From Sorghum bicolor (Eukaryota > Streptophyta > Magnoliopsida > Poales > Poaceae), in the NCBI RefSeq assembly GCF_000003195.3, contig NC_012870.2:47200063-47264062 (forward strand): a stretch of DNA of 64,000 bases, given 5' to 3'. Shown piece after piece: positions 32,722 through 44,878 of the stretch (position 1 is the first letter of the stretch; the number at the start of each line of letters is the position of its first letter). Under the pieces are notes generated by a model that was not told where the DNA came from, did not search any database, and saw only the letters and a list, made by a program, of their open reading frames with translations. Both the position numbers and the translations under genes were made by a program.

Positions 32722-35700
32722 TGTCACACCCTGGTTTTTAAAATAAGACCAGAGTCGTCATATGTGTGCCCAGGAAGTCCACACATACAACAAAGAATAG
32801 AAATATCAGAAACAATGTTATATATAGCGGAAAACATATTTATATGAACACTTACAAACATCAGAGTACGCGGAAACAGTAGCTAAGCTTCTTAGGCTCC
32901 ATTCTTCTCAGGGACGGTTGACTGGGGGCTCCGTACGCCAAGCACTTCTGACAAGCTTCTCGAAAAACTCCATAACATCTTTGTCCTTCTTCTGAGCAAC
33001 ACTTTACTACACACTGGGGGTGTGGGGGGAAATAGCAAGGGTGAGTTCATGTCGAACTCAACAAGTACAGGCGGAAAATATAATGACATGCATGGCTTAA
33101 TCAAAGGAAAAGCAGACACTGTTTAACTGCAGGTGAGCTTTTAAGTTGGTACATTTTTATTACAATTCTTTTATTAAAACAACCTATTAATAAATATGAG
33201 TGAAGCATCCCAACCCTTAATTAGGTGAAAGTAAATTAGCTTCTTTTGAAAGACTATCCTAATTATTATAGTCATCCAGGGATTAACCCCAATTATTAAC
33301 ACAGGATAGCAATCCTGCCAACACGGAATAGCCATTCCGCCAAAACACGAGGTAACAACCTCACCAAGTTCCATCTCCAAGTATCCAGTGAATCCAATTT
33401 GCTCATCAAGTGAGGGTCTGGGCCGCTCGTGACCGTGAGCACGGCTGATATATCAGTTTTACACTCTGCAGAGGTGTGCACGTTCACTCCAAGTCGTGAT
33501 TCCCATTTGCCCGGGGTCGCGACTCCCCAAAACACTACCAAGGTGAGCAGGCAGGGTCTCACTACGAGACCTTTCACAGGGTCCAACTAATATGATGCCA
33601 CTCGTGAGTTTTCGCCGGGGCGCTCGACAGTCGATACCCATAGCCATGGCGTACCGAGCAGCCGCTAACTTAATATTCATTACCCAAGTTACTTCCTCAC
33701 GCCTACCCGGAAAGTAACACCCTACTAGTGGAGGTCCTTCTAATTAGTCAAGCTAGAGCCATATAGTTTGGAGCTGCACTGTAAGTCCCAGGGGGCCGCT
33801 CCCTGACTAAGTCCTTACGGAGAGCAGAGACGGGTACGCCCGGCAAACCGGACCACCAACAGTACCCGCTCCCCCTGTCCTCAGCCAAACCACGATGCTC
33901 GCAAGCACCGCAACATCTCCATCACCGAAGTGACCATTGTTCATCATTTAATCATTTATCATCATTGAAGAATTTATTAAGCAAGATCATTATTATTATA
34001 TAGATTAGATGAGTAGAGCAACTAAGCATATCTACTGTTCACTATACTACCCATGTATAAACCCAGGCATACAAGGAATATAGTAGAAAACTAGTCATGT
34101 CCTTAGGGTTTGCAATATTAAGACACATGCAATGGAAAGTAAATGTATTTAAAGTTCATAGGTACAATATGATCAAAGGGTGCCTGCACTTGCCTTAATT
34201 CCCAGTGTATATCTGCTCAAAATTCTTTAGCTTCTTTCTTCTGATCTCCAACTTCTGCTTCGACTGTCGGTCCTCAGCTCCTGATCTTCAGTGTTGATGA
34301 ACCACGCTTCTACTCGTAGCAATCAAGCAACACAAACAGACAAACAAACAATCACGACTAAGAACAAACGACAATCAAAAGAGAAGCTTAGAAAGAGCGC
34401 TCTAACGACACGACTTATTGCTATTTGCTACGATCATGACAATGCAAGAACGATTGAGAACGGAGCTAGCGTTAATCGGACACGACTTTCGGGGTTCGAA
34501 GTGTAACGGAGAAGATCGGCTACGCTGGTCGTATTTTATGAAAAGAGATGATAGACTTTGTCTAAAAGTTGAGTTGACCAAACTGTAAGAGATTATAAAG
34601 GTTAAGGTTAAATGTTAGTCATATTCTATTTATAATTAAATATATACCACTAAAGCCAAACAAGCATTTATAGTTTTGAAGTATAGAACATATGAAAGCA
34701 ACTAATCGAGTGATTATATATCATATTTAAACTAATCAAGTTATAACTAATAAAGAAACATTAAAGTTGATATTAATAAAGTGGCCATTTATTTATTTAC
34801 AAAAGATCAAAATTATAGACACTATTTACTTTTAAATCAAAAAGACTCTAGATAAATATTACTAAATTATTTATGTGCTTCATGTTTAAATAACCAAATT
34901 ATAATTAGGAAGTATTTGAGTTCACATTTGATTATAAATACCAAAGTGTAAACCTAATGTGTTTTTAAATTAATTAAATAGGAATGCATTCGAAACATTA
35001 ATCGGATTAATTATACTCATAAATATGAGACAAAGAAAATAGCATTGCTAATATTTAGATTACACCGACATAGTCACAACGCAACGAGAACTGAATTACA
35101 ACCCTAGATTATTTCTAATTTAAAAGCTATTAATCAAATTATATTTAAATCAATAAATTCAGAAATAAGTTACATGATAAAAATGTATACTACTGCGTAG
35201 AGCGCGGTGATATGAAACTAACGCGACAAGAATGGGCTCAATCGGAGTTAAAACGCAGATTCTATGGCCAAAACTATGTCAGTGGCAAAACCATGATTAC
35301 ACAGAACTTTATTTCGCTTTTTAAATAATCAAAACTGAATTTTAAATACATTTTGGACTGCGGGCACTATTTCTCTAAAGCACAGGGGCTAAAACGGAAA
35401 AGAAAAGGGCATAAACCTAATTACTTTTTAACAGGGATGGACTGCGGGTTGATTTACAAAATCTGCAGGGTCTTTTTGCAAAAATGCCGGGGTCAATGGG
35501 CTGTGGCCGGCTGACCGGCCACGTGTCGCGACGGGATAGGGCCGGTCTACGGCGGGGGTTGTGGACCGGGTGCGGGGGCGCTGGTCCACCGGTCCACCGT
35601 GGACCGGGGAGCCAGGCGGGGCTCGCGCACGGCGGCGGCGTGGTCCGCGGCAGCGGCGCCATGGCCGCGGTGCTCCGGCTCGCCGTGGCTGCACTACGGG

Positions 35701-36904
35701 GCACGAGGGGCCGTGCCGAGGGCACGGGCGTGCAGCGCGGGTCGCGGCGAGGCCGATGCGCGCGACGGCTGCGCGTGAGAGGGCCGGGAAGGAAGCGGTC
35801 TACGCGGCGAGGCGGTTCGGCGGCGGTGGCTTGCTCCGGTGAGGTCGCGCACGTGACTGAGAGAGAGAGAACGAGTGGGAAGGGCACCGGCGGATTCCTC
35901 ACCTCAACGCGAAGCTCGGGGGGCGGTCCTCGTTGCCGGAGAAGCAGCGGAAACGAAGATTCGACGGCGGCCGAAGCTTCAAGTCGGCGGCAATGGCGGC
36001 GGTGCTTGATTCCTAGGGTTTCGCGACGCGGGAAGGAAACTAGGGTTCTAGGAGGGGGCGCGGGCAGCTGCGGCGTCTGTTTTATAGGCTGGGGCGGCTC
36101 GGCGATCCTCGATTCGCGCGCGGCGCGGACGTCGGGGCCGGTTGTTGCGGCCGACTCCGAAACGGCCGGAGGTCGGGGATGACAGGTGGGTCCCACTCGC
36201 GGGGCCCACCCGTCAGCGGCAGCAGGTGGGAGAGGGCAGCGCGCGGGGAAAGGCCGCTGCGGCTGACACGCGGGCCCGGCCGGTCAGCGGCTCAGGCGGC
36301 AAGGGGGAGAGGGGGCTCGGCGCTGCTGGGCTGGGCTAGCGCGGCCCACGCGGGAGAGAGAGAAGGGAGAAGGTGGGCCGAGAGAGAGAGAGAGGAGCCG
36401 ACCCACAAAGGAAGAAAACCATTTTTTTTTATTCAAAAGGGCTTTGAACCAAATTCTTCACCACATTTATAAACCAAAATTTGATTTATTAACTTGAGGT
36501 TATTTTAAGAATTATTTTCTTTACTACTTTTAGAAACAAAGCATATTTTCTTAATAACATATTTTTAAATTATTTTTCCACTCAAATATAAATTAATTTT
36601 CAAATATGACTTTTGGAGTTTTATTTTATTTTTTCGAAAACCGAAAGGACCTAAACGTGGCTCACTATAAATTTTATAATTCACTTTTCTGAGACAGGCC
36701 AAACAAAACTAGGGCACAAAACACACATCAAATAAAACACCCTCCACTTAATTTATTAAAAGTTTTAAAAATTCCACATTTTTCTCCTTTTATAATAACG
36801 ACAATGAATAAAATCTTGGAATATTTTACAAAAACTTTAAATCCTTATTTAATTTAGTATTTTCCAATAACAATCCAAAATTAAAAAAAATTTGGAGTGT
36901 TATA
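32722..36904 (-). repeat. Element E right (5') LTR
   Basis: About 4183 bp, nearly identical to the left LTR except for about 139 extra bases. The GC-rich core is at 35470-36400, with TATAAAA (minus) at 36080-36086. Outside it (36905 on) lies the end of an LTR of the A/J/M type. Confidence 0.9.
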
Positions 36905-37000
36905 CTTAAGTGGCATGAGGGATAGGTTCGGTATTTTTGGCACCGTTATCAGAAATAAAAAACTAAGTCTACTTTTGGTAATGACGTTAAGAATGCCCAA
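36905..37000 (+). repeat. LTR fragment of the A/J/M family (U5 end)
   Basis: CTTAAGTGGCATGAGGGATAGG through TTTTTGGCACCGTTATC to AATGCCCAACA matches the last 100 or so bases of the A/J/M LTR, including its embedded primer-site-like sequence. It is immediately followed by copia integrase sequence. Confidence 0.75.
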
Positions 37001-37265
37001 CAGTGGACACATCGTTGGACTAATAAATGTTTCTTTTAGAAAGATAGAATTTGTAGTGCATGTCAAGCGTGAAAGCAAGTTGGAGCCAGGCATCTCGCTA
37101 AGAACATCGTGACTACATCAAGACCACTTGAGTTACTTCACATGGACTTATTCGGACTCAATGCTTATATAAGCATTGGAGGTAACAAATATGGTTTTGT
37201 AATTGTTGATGATTTTTCTCGCTTCACTTAGGTGTTCTCAAAAAATAACAAATATTTTGCTATTT
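37001..37265 (+). pseudogene. Ty1/copia integrase fragment
   Basis: Translation gives GHIVGLINVSF, then after a one-base shift DRICSACQA, a stop, and KNIVTTSRPLELLHMDLFG followed by NKYGFVIVDDFSRFT. These are the zinc-binding end and the start of the catalytic core of a copia integrase, including the first catalytic Asp (HMDLFG). Stops and a frameshift make it a relic. No other part of the copia element is in the window. Confidence 0.8.
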
Positions 37266-37329
37266 TTTTTATTATTTTATGCAGGGTGCTTCCTAGGGGG
37301 CTATTTTTTATTATTTCTTCCCTCTATAG

Positions 37330-37689
37330 GATTCTTAGCCACCATCTCAATTAGATCTCTATAGATCTTTAGCATAGCTATATAGGATTAGATCTAGAAG
37401 GAGTCAAGTTAATCTTGAAGTGCGGATCAATCTTTAGTTCTTGGTAAACTCTTATTCTCTTTGTTATATTTATATTAGTTCTTGCTACTATGAATATGAC
37501 TTTGATCTATTTAAATATATTGGAATTGACTTTATTTTATTTGCTTATGTTCTTAATTATATTGTTCTTAGTCTACTTTGATTTTATGCTTAGCGTAGTT
37601 AGATTAGAATTATGTTTATGCATAGGATCGTATATCGCTTACTCAATAGGCCGATGGGTAAGTGGTAGATATTGTGTAGGCGAGGTGCG
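37330..37689 (+). repeat. LTR fragment related to the A/J/M family
   Basis: It aligns by eye with the mid-LTR of element A (about 24080-24445), including the start of the small hydrophobic frame. It ends at GTGCG (37685-37689) where element G begins. Confidence 0.7.
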
Positions 37690-38907
37690 TGTTGACGGTA
37701 GATAACTCCTGATTTTAACCGTCAACTTAACATAAAAAGGACCTATTTGCAAGAACTTAGTAGAAATAGGGTTATCACTAACAGAATTCCACGAGTTTTG
37801 GTGATTGTCTATTTCTACAGGGGGTTACTAGAATAATAACAAAAGAAGGTCAACATGTCAGATTTACATAGAGAGAAGACCGAAACGTCAACTAAGGAAG
37901 ACTCTAGAAGACTCCAGGATCCACCACCTGAAAGGTGGGACCCATCTGTCAGAGGGCAAGGGCAGGCGCCCCCACCCTGACTAGGGCGGCCGCCCGGGGG
38001 CAGAGATCAATCAGATTCGTTCTCGCGGATCCTGCCTCCAGCAACTTTGAGGATTAATCTTAAGTGCACGTTTAAGTCGGTTTGATCCAATGGCTATGGT
38101 GATTCCTAGGAGGCTATAAATAAAGGGGCTGCCCCCCCTAAGATGTAACTCTAAAACCCTAATTCATATTTTCTAGAGAAAGCTAGACGTCCCTCGAATG
38201 GATCTGTCTCTTTTGGGTGGTAACAACAAGAGAGATTGAGAGAGTATAGGGTCAAGATAGGAGTTGAGGAAGCCCGGCCGGTCGGTGCCTTCTTCTTCGT
38301 GTCTTTGGGATTAAGTCTCCTAGCCCGAGGTTTGGTTCTAGAATTGTTCAGCAGTTCAACTTCTGATACTAGTAAGTTATTGTTCTTATTGTTCTTTGGT
38401 TTACGAGTTTACTTTATTCGCTTTGCATAGGGAATAGAGTAATTATTCGTAGCGTAAGTGTGGTGCATGGGCTAGGAATACTCGTAGATACTCCCTGCTT
38501 GACCGGATTTGTGGTAGCCTTTTGGGGGAAGTGACAATCCTCTTGGGTCTCAGTAATCCACATCCCATTAGGAGGTAAGGTAGGGTATATGGTACTAGGG
38601 TTAAGCACTCTCTGAGGTGTCTCTTTTCTCTAGTTACTCCCCTTAGAACAATATCTACACAACTTACCATAGGTTAGAAGAAGACTGAAGAAAGTGTTCT
38701 CTCTATATCACTTAATTCTCACTATCTTGTCCTGCAACCTGTGGGTAGTAGGCAGGATAAAAGGTTAGTCTTTTGCACGCTTTCTCCTAGTGGTAAAAAA
38801 TAAATAAGATACTCTGGACTTATCTTCCAGGTGAAGTGCTCACCGATATCCGTGTGCTTGCGGATTTATTCCATTTGATTCTTTCGTGTGCGTAACTCAT
38901 ATCAACA
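37690..38907 (+). repeat. Element G 5' LTR
   Basis: 1218 bp from TGTTGACGGTAGATAAC to CATATCAACA. A GC-box-like pair lies at about 37960 and 37984 (24 bp apart) and TATAAATAAAGG at about 38116. Confidence 0.85.
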
Positions 38908-38915
38908 AGCATTCG

Positions 38916-38932
38916 TGGCACCGTTGCCAGGG
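38916..38932 (+). other. Primer binding site, element G
   Basis: TGGCACCGTTGCCAGGG, an Athila-type primer site with two changes, eight bases after the LTR. Confidence 0.85.
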
Positions 38933-39034
38933 AAAAAGATGGTCTGCTTAGATAACCTTATCTTACTCTACCTTGTATCACACTTTTATCTTTTTCTGTT
39001 ATCTCACCTTTTCTTACATCTTACCATTTCTTTT

Positions 39035-39223
39035 ATGGATACCTTAAATTCCATTCCTATCTTTCAGTTCTCTGCACCCATGGAGACTAGCCTAGTGCCA
39101 CATGAGTCATCACAACCTATCCAAACATGTAGCTATAGGTTGAGTCTGTGGTTGATTGCGCTGGTCCAAAGCCTATCCTTTTCAGGAGAACAAGATGAAA
39201 ATCCTCACCTACACATTAGAGAC
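39035..39223 (+). pseudogene. Element G gag, N-terminal fragment
   Basis: The frame starts MDTLNSIPIFQFSAPMET at 39035. It parallels the start of H's gag (MDFTPIYKFFAPKGE) and continues to WLIALVQSLSFSGEQDENPHLHIRD, the beginning of the Athila gag domain. Element H interrupts it after 39223. The upstream in-frame ATG at 38888 lies inside the LTR and is not a sensible start. The likely target duplication is GAGAC (39219-39223); its partner was lost when H's other end was truncated. Confidence 0.75.
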
Positions 39224-40463
39224 TGTTGGGTATTTTAAACGCAAACAGAAAAATCCGCAAGCGCACGGATACCGATGTAGCTTTCACCTAGAAGTATTCT
39301 AGAGTATCGATTTTCCACAGGGAACGTGAGTGTACTAATCAAGATTCAAGATCGCCCAAGGATAACTATATAATTATTTTTGGTGGGAAGAGAGGAAGTT
39401 TCCTGAGAGTTCTCTAGTTGATCTAAGAATCAAGAATTACTTCAAGATTATCTATTTCAGGACATCAGAACACTAACCACAGAAAGAGATGAGAAGGGGG
39501 CTAGGAAGCTCTGACTACGGTCCAACAAACACCGATCCGAACGAGGTGGAATACGTCGACCGTTAGGGCTGTCACTACCCTAGGGCTACCACAACAATCC
39601 GTAGGATTGGGTGCAATTCCAGGTAATTGCAAGACTAAACACCATGTCTAATCTATTAATTACTACTCTAATGTTGCAAAGATTAGAGCACTTGATGCAA
39701 GCGAGAATCCAATAAATAACTTGAATGTAAATAAAAGTAATTAAGGAACTCAATAATTATGAATTGAAGAACCTGGAGAACGATGAAGAACGAACCAGTT
39801 GTTGCAAAAGTACAATGCTGAGGAAGATCCGACAGATCCGGCTCCTCCTCCTCCGCTCTCCTCTTCTCTCTCCCTATTTTCTAGATTACTACTAGAACTA
39901 ACTAGAACTAGAACTAGAGGAACTAGAACTAGAACTAGATGAACTAGAGGGATCCTCTCTACTTGGATGAAGAATTGAAACCCTAGCTTTGATTCTGTAG
40001 AAGAGGTATGTTCTCCAGCGGCCAGGGGCCTTGCTTATATAGTCTTTTCAAGTGAATCTAGGCTGTCGGATCAAACCGACATTGATTGAACGGTTATCCT
40101 TGATCCTTTAGGTCGGTGGAGCGTATTCCGCGAGACGGGTCCTGATTGGACTCTGCACCAGGGCGAGGGCCCTAGGGGGGAGGGCGGGCGCCCTGCCCCT
40201 GGGCCCGTTCGGCCTCCCGTTCGTTCCCGTGGCTTCTGGACTCTTCTAGATGATAGAAAATTGCGCGGCACGTTAATATCTCTATGTAAACCTGACGTGT
40301 GGGCCTTTCTTCCATATTTCCTGATAACCCCGTGCAGAAATAGACAAATACCAAAGCTCGTGGAATCCTGTTAGATAAAACCCTAAGTCTGGGTGTTGGT
40401 TGCATTTGGATCCTTTTCCATGATTAGTTGACGGTTAAATGTGAGCATTAAGGACCGTCAACA
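39224..40463 (-). repeat. Element H 3' LTR
   Basis: 1240 bp. Plus-strand view TGTTGGGTATTTTAAACGC to GACCGTCAACA. It contains AACTAGAACTAG tandem repeats (about 39896-39945), TATATAAG on the minus strand near 40037, and GC boxes at 40161 and 40182 (21 bp apart). Confidence 0.92.
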
Positions 40464-41759
40464 AGCTCCCCCAAGCTTAACCTTTGCTCGTCCCTGAGCA
40501 AAGCTAAAATCAGCAAGAAAACAGGGGTTACTTTTATGCCTCTTACTACAGGGTTTTTAAGTTATTACTAAGGTCTTAAGTGATTGAAAAACAGAACGAT
40601 CAAGTCAAGTACTATGTCTCAAGTTCTTCTGTCTTACCTTTGTTCTGGAGTTTTTTTGTAAGTTACCAAAATAAAACTGAGGCTTTTGCCTTCTTCTCAA
40701 AAGATATATAAGTAGAGCTTTAAAAGTTTTAGCATACTTACTTTGCATTTTTCTATGTCAATGCTCGGAGCAAGGGAGAGGAATGTCATACTCCTAGATC
40801 AAGACCTTTGACCTTTTTGAAAAGTTTGTCATCTCTTACTGGCATATTTCTTATTAGAGGGACCATTGGGCTATCATTGTTTCCTTTGTTCTTTTTTTTC
40901 AGTCTCTCTCTTTTTTTAAGTGAGCACCAAGTACCCCTAATTCTACTATTGGACACGTGTCCATTTTTTCCACTCAGTTGGGTATCTTTGTACCCCTAAT
41001 TCTACTTCAGACACTTGTCCATTTTTACCTCTCGTCTCACTCTTTTTTTTGAATCAAATTTTTGCATAGTCCCATGTCTCTAATGCAATAATACTTCGGA
41101 AGAGTGAATCTTTTATATTTTTAAAACAAAAAGACCTTGATCTTTGGAGCATGATAATTCTCTCAACCAAAACTACAAGAATTAACAATTGTTTGAACAA
41201 AGCAAGTGCCCACAGTTTTAATATTCATATCTTATAAGACTCTAGGTATTATGTCAAACAGGATCTCATCATTCATCATTTTTTTCTTTGAATTTTTTTA
41301 GATTTTCAAAAGATAAAATCTCCAGAACTCTAGCAAAACTTGGAACAAGTTAAATAGTAGCTCAGACCTTCTCATATCATGTTTGTCAATTACCTAGACT
41401 TGGATCAAACCTTTCTTTTTATTTTATTTAAAACTTAGGATTACACAAAACTATTGTATATTACTCAAAATAAAAACTTTGTTTGGTTTCATGGTTATGC
41501 ATTTTTTTTATTTATTTCGGAATACTAGAAAATAAAACCAAGAAAGAAAAGTAATACTTATCTAGATACACGTGTGGGTGCCTCCCCCAAGCTGGATGTT
41601 GACATAGTCGTTCACTCTTGTGGCCTGCATGTTCGGTCTCACTCTTCTTAAGCCTCAAAATCCTGCACAACCCAAATAGACAACAAAACTCGTGGAACAT
41701 GTTAAGGGTTAGGTAATTGTCTAGAGCTTATGAGAGCTTAATATGAGAATTATATGAAC
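40464..41759 (-). other. Element H non-coding 3' region
   Basis: The polypurine tract AAGCTTGGGGGAGCT (minus) adjoins the LTR. GGACACGTGTCC (40951-40962) is a perfect palindrome with a CACGTG core, at the position where relatives have GGACAAGTGTCC. A polypurine-like site is at 41582-41593. No third ORF is seen. Confidence 0.7.
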
Positions 41760-42674
41760 TCAATCACATCAAGTTCCTCTACCAGGTTGTTTTGTGGCTC
41801 GAGATAGATTTTTAAGCGTTGACCATTTACCTTAAAAGTGTTACCTATGTCATCTTGGATGGTAATGGCTCCATGAGTTGAAGTGTCAATAACCTTGTAT
41901 GGTCCATCCCACTTCGTAGCTTACCATGCCCAAAGAGCTTAACTCTTGAATTGAATAGTAGAACCTTATCTCCAGGCTTAAACTCCTTGTGCTTGATTCT
42001 CTTATCATGCCATCATTTTGTTCTCTTTTTATAGATCCTTGAATTGTGGTAGACTTTTTCTCTCCATTCTTCTAGCTCAGATAGTTGCATCAGACGATTC
42101 TCGCTAGCAAGGTGGAGATCCACGTTCCATTTCTTGAGTGCCCAATGAGCCTTAAACTCTACTTCCACAGGCAAATGACAAGTTTTTCCATATACAAGTT
42201 GATAAGGTGACATGCCTATGGGTGTTTTGAATGCAGTTCTATATGCCCAAAGTGCATCAGGAAGTTTGTCCTTCCACCCCTTACCCATCTCATCTACGGT
42301 CTTTTGTAAAATATTTTTGATTTGTTTGTTAGATGTTTCGGCTTGACCGCTAGTCTGAGGATGGTATGGTGTTGCGACGTTGTGTCGAACTCCATGATCG
42401 GCTAGGTATTTCGGAAGATTTTGTCGATGAAGTGGGAACCTCCATCGCTTATAACTAACTAGGGTATACCAAAGCGAGGAAAGATTACTTCGTGGAACAT
42501 TCTCTTGGCATGTTTTGAATTAGCTGATCGACAAGGTAGGGCTTCTACCCATTTGGACACGTAGTCCACAGCTACTAAGATATACTCGCAATTCCCGGAC
42601 ATAGGGAATGGCCCAATGAAATCAATACCCCATACATCAAAAAGTTCTACTTGAAGATTATTTGTGAGAGGCAT
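41760..42674 (-). pseudogene. Element H integrase, catalytic core and C-terminus
   Basis: The integrase inserts retrotransposon DNA. Reading leftward from 42674, [16 protein letters not shown] contains the first catalytic Asp and [17 protein letters not shown] follows. The frame is then broken around 42290-42460, where the second Asp region is out of frame. [20 protein letters not shown] and [17 protein letters not shown] are intact at 42013-42288. The C-terminal domain continues out of frame to about 41760. Several frameshifts make it inactive. Confidence 0.85.
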
Positions 42675-42710
42675 TTCATTTCGTGAGTTGATATTTCCAT
42701 GTTTTTGACA

Positions 42711-43757
42711 TCAGTGGCATCTCCTCACAAAGTCCTTTGTATCTTCATACATCGTTGGCCAGAAAAAGCCACTTTGCCAAATTTTAGCATGTGTCCGGAA
42801 TGCTCCATAGTGTCCTCCATATGGCGAGGCATGACATCTTTCCATAATTTGAGTAGCCTTAGCCATAGGAACACACCTTTTCAAGAGTCCATCAGCGCAG
42901 ACTCGGAAAAGATATGGCTCATCCCAAAGGTGGAAATGACTATCGTGAAGCAGCTTCCTTTTGTTTGTACCAGGTGGGACATAGCCTTTTACTATAAAGT
43001 TTACGATGTCTGCGTACCATGGATCTGCATGTGTTATCTTAAGCAGGGTGTCATCCCTTAGGTAGTGATTTGTGGGATGCTCATCATGTGTTTCCTTATA
43101 CTGAAGCCTAGACAAGTGGTCGGCTATGGAATTCTCAACTCCCTTCCTATCTCGGATTTCTATGTCAAAGTCTTGGAGTAGAAGAATCCATCGAATTAGA
43201 CGAGGCTTAGCATCTTTCTTAGTGAGGAGGTACTTGAGAGCAGCATGGTCCGAATAGATGATTATCTTTGCCCCCACTAAGTAAGATCTAAACTTGTCTA
43301 TAGCAAAGACAACAGCCAAAAGCTCTTTTTCAGTTGTCGTATAATTGAGCTGTGGTCCAGACAAGGTTTTGCTAGCGTAGGATATGGCATAATGCTTTTT
43401 ATCCTTAGTTTGTCCTAAAACGGCACCAACCGCAAAATCGCTAGCATCACACATGATCTCAAAAGGAAGATTCCAATCAGGTGGTTGGATGATTGGGGCT
43501 GAGATGAGTGCTTTCTTAAGAGTTTGAAAAGATTCATGACACTCATCACTAAAGATGAAAGGTACATCCTTAGCTAGGAGAATAGTTAGGGGTCTAGCAA
43601 TTTGAGAGAAGTTCTTGATAAAGCGTCTATAGAACCCTGCATGTCCCAAAAAGCTACGGATTCCTTTCACATTCGTGGGAGGTGGAAGTTTTTCAATAAC
43701 TTCAATCTTTGCTTTGTCCACCTCTATACCACGTTTGGACACTTTATGTCCTAGCAC
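42711..43757 (-). pseudogene. Element H RT tail, RNase H and integrase zinc-binding domain
   Basis: A 348-codon stretch open on the minus strand. The first 60 or so residues are the RT connection ([32 protein letters not shown]). RNase H follows, with [15 protein letters not shown] (catalytic Asp), [19 protein letters not shown] (Glu) and [11 protein letters not shown] (Asp). The end is the integrase HHCC-type module ([21 protein letters not shown]). It is separated by a stop or shift from the RT part at 43767 and the integrase core at 42674. Confidence 0.88.
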
Positions 43758-43766
43758 TATTCCTTC

Positions 43767-44161
43767 CTAAACCATAAAATGGCATTTCTCCCAGTTCAGG
43801 ATTAAGTGCTTTTCTTCACATCGCTGGAAGACTCTATCTATATTCTCCAAACAATGATTGAAGGTTATGCCATAGACGGTAAAATCATCCATGAAAACCT
43901 CCATGATCTTCTCAATCATGTCCGAGAAAATAGACATCATGCACCGTTGGAAAGAAGCTGGAGCATTGCACAGTCCGAACGACATTCGTCGGTATGCATA
44001 AGTTCCATACGGGCATGTAAAGGTAGTCTTTTCTTGGTCATCTGGGTGGATTGGGATTTGGTGATATCCAGAATAACCATCAAGGAAACAGAAGAAAGAG
44101 TGGTTTGCAAGCCGTTCCAACATTTCATCAATGAAGGGTAACGGAAAGTGATCTTTCTTTG
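43767..44161 (-). pseudogene. Element H reverse transcriptase, C-terminal half
   Basis: It contains KDHFPLPFIDEMLERL, YSGYHQIPIHPDDQEKT, FGLCNAPASFQRCMMSIF and VFMDDFTVYG, the catalytic F-M-D-D version of the RT box. The N-terminal half lies at 48361-48991; element I separates them within an Asn-Lys-Ala-Thr sequence. Frames immediately around 44162-44215 belong to element I's LTR. Confidence 0.88.
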
Positions 44162-44165
44162 TAGC
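44161..44165. repeat. Target-site duplication GTAGC, left copy (element I)
   Basis: Repeated at 48361-48365 on the other side of element I, inside element H's RT. Confidence 0.95.
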
Positions 44166-44878
44166 TGTTGATACAAAACTGATCTGCAAACACAAAGGGC
44201 TAATACCCGATTCAAAAGTTAAGGCGTGCCAGCCGATTTGACCTTACTATCGGCAAAGGTTATAACTCGAGTACTTTGGTCCTGACAACAGCAATGCGCC
44301 CGGATGTCACGGCCAAGAGGTGCTCACGCGGAACTTGAGAACACGCCGAGCTTAAATCGACGAATTCCTAAGAACTCGTAGTAAAAACGAAAATATGATG
44401 AAGTCGTCGAAAAAGTAGATGCTGGAATATGAGTAAAAACTTGTGTTTGATTGATTGATAGATTTTTTACAAAGCCCTAGGGTCTACATTTATACCCTGC
44501 TCAAAGAGCTACAATTAGACATGACTAGGACTCAAATTCTAATTTAAACAGAGTCCGTATACAAAACGACTTTAAATAACTAAGGAAAACACAAAACTAT
44601 CCTTCTTCGACCGACCGGGACACCACCACGAATCAATCGGCAATTTCCGCGCTCCCCTCCATAGTCATCGGCAGACTTCCTGTTTTGACCATCGGCAAAC
44701 ACCAATACAAATCATCGGTATGAACACGTCACCACCCTCTTGACTTATTCACATTCAATTGCCTCCTCATCGGCAACCACCTCCATCGGCAACATCCCTG
44801 CAAACTAGTTACCGTTGCTCCACCTGTCGATCTGTATCTTGCTGACCTCCAGGTACGTGTCAAAAAACGGTGTCAACA
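44166..44878 (-). repeat. Element I 3' LTR
   Basis: Plus-strand view TGTTGATACAAAACTG to GTGTCAACA. It pairs with 47647-48360 with about 25 substitutions and one single-base indel. Confidence 0.93.

Larger units (their letters stand above)
25214..36904 (-). mobile_element. Element E: Tekay/Del-like gag-protease retrotransposon with giant LTRs
   Basis: Two direct repeats of about 4.1 kb (25224-29267 and 32722-36904) flank 3.45 kb of internal sequence. Minus-strand orientation is shown by TGGTATCAGAGC, the initiator tRNA-Met primer site (minus strand of 32706-32717), next to the right LTR. A polypurine-like AAGTGGGGTAGATC lies next to the left LTR. The only gene is gag-protease (30776-32179), so it is non-autonomous. 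I find no matching target duplication. Confidence 0.9.
37690..39223 (+). mobile_element. Element G: 5' end of an Athila-like retrotransposon
   Basis: 5' LTR, primer site and the first codons of gag. It is cut at 39223 by element H, and its 3' part is not found with certainty. The pol region L (54326 on), of the same strand and lineage, might be its remainder, but this is unproven. Confidence 0.8.

Noticed and set aside
38236..38670. Short frames in element G's LTR on both strands
   Set aside because: No similarity to the conserved LTR frames of A, C, J and M, and no motif; probably chance.
40951..40962. GGACACGTGTCC as a plant G-box promoter element
   Set aside because: It contains CACGTG, but relatives at the same position have CAAGTG/CACTTG, and it lies in the 3' internal region; better explained by the hairpin module.
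43806..44141. Plus-strand frame of 111 codons
   Set aside because: Antisense shadow of the H reverse transcriptase.
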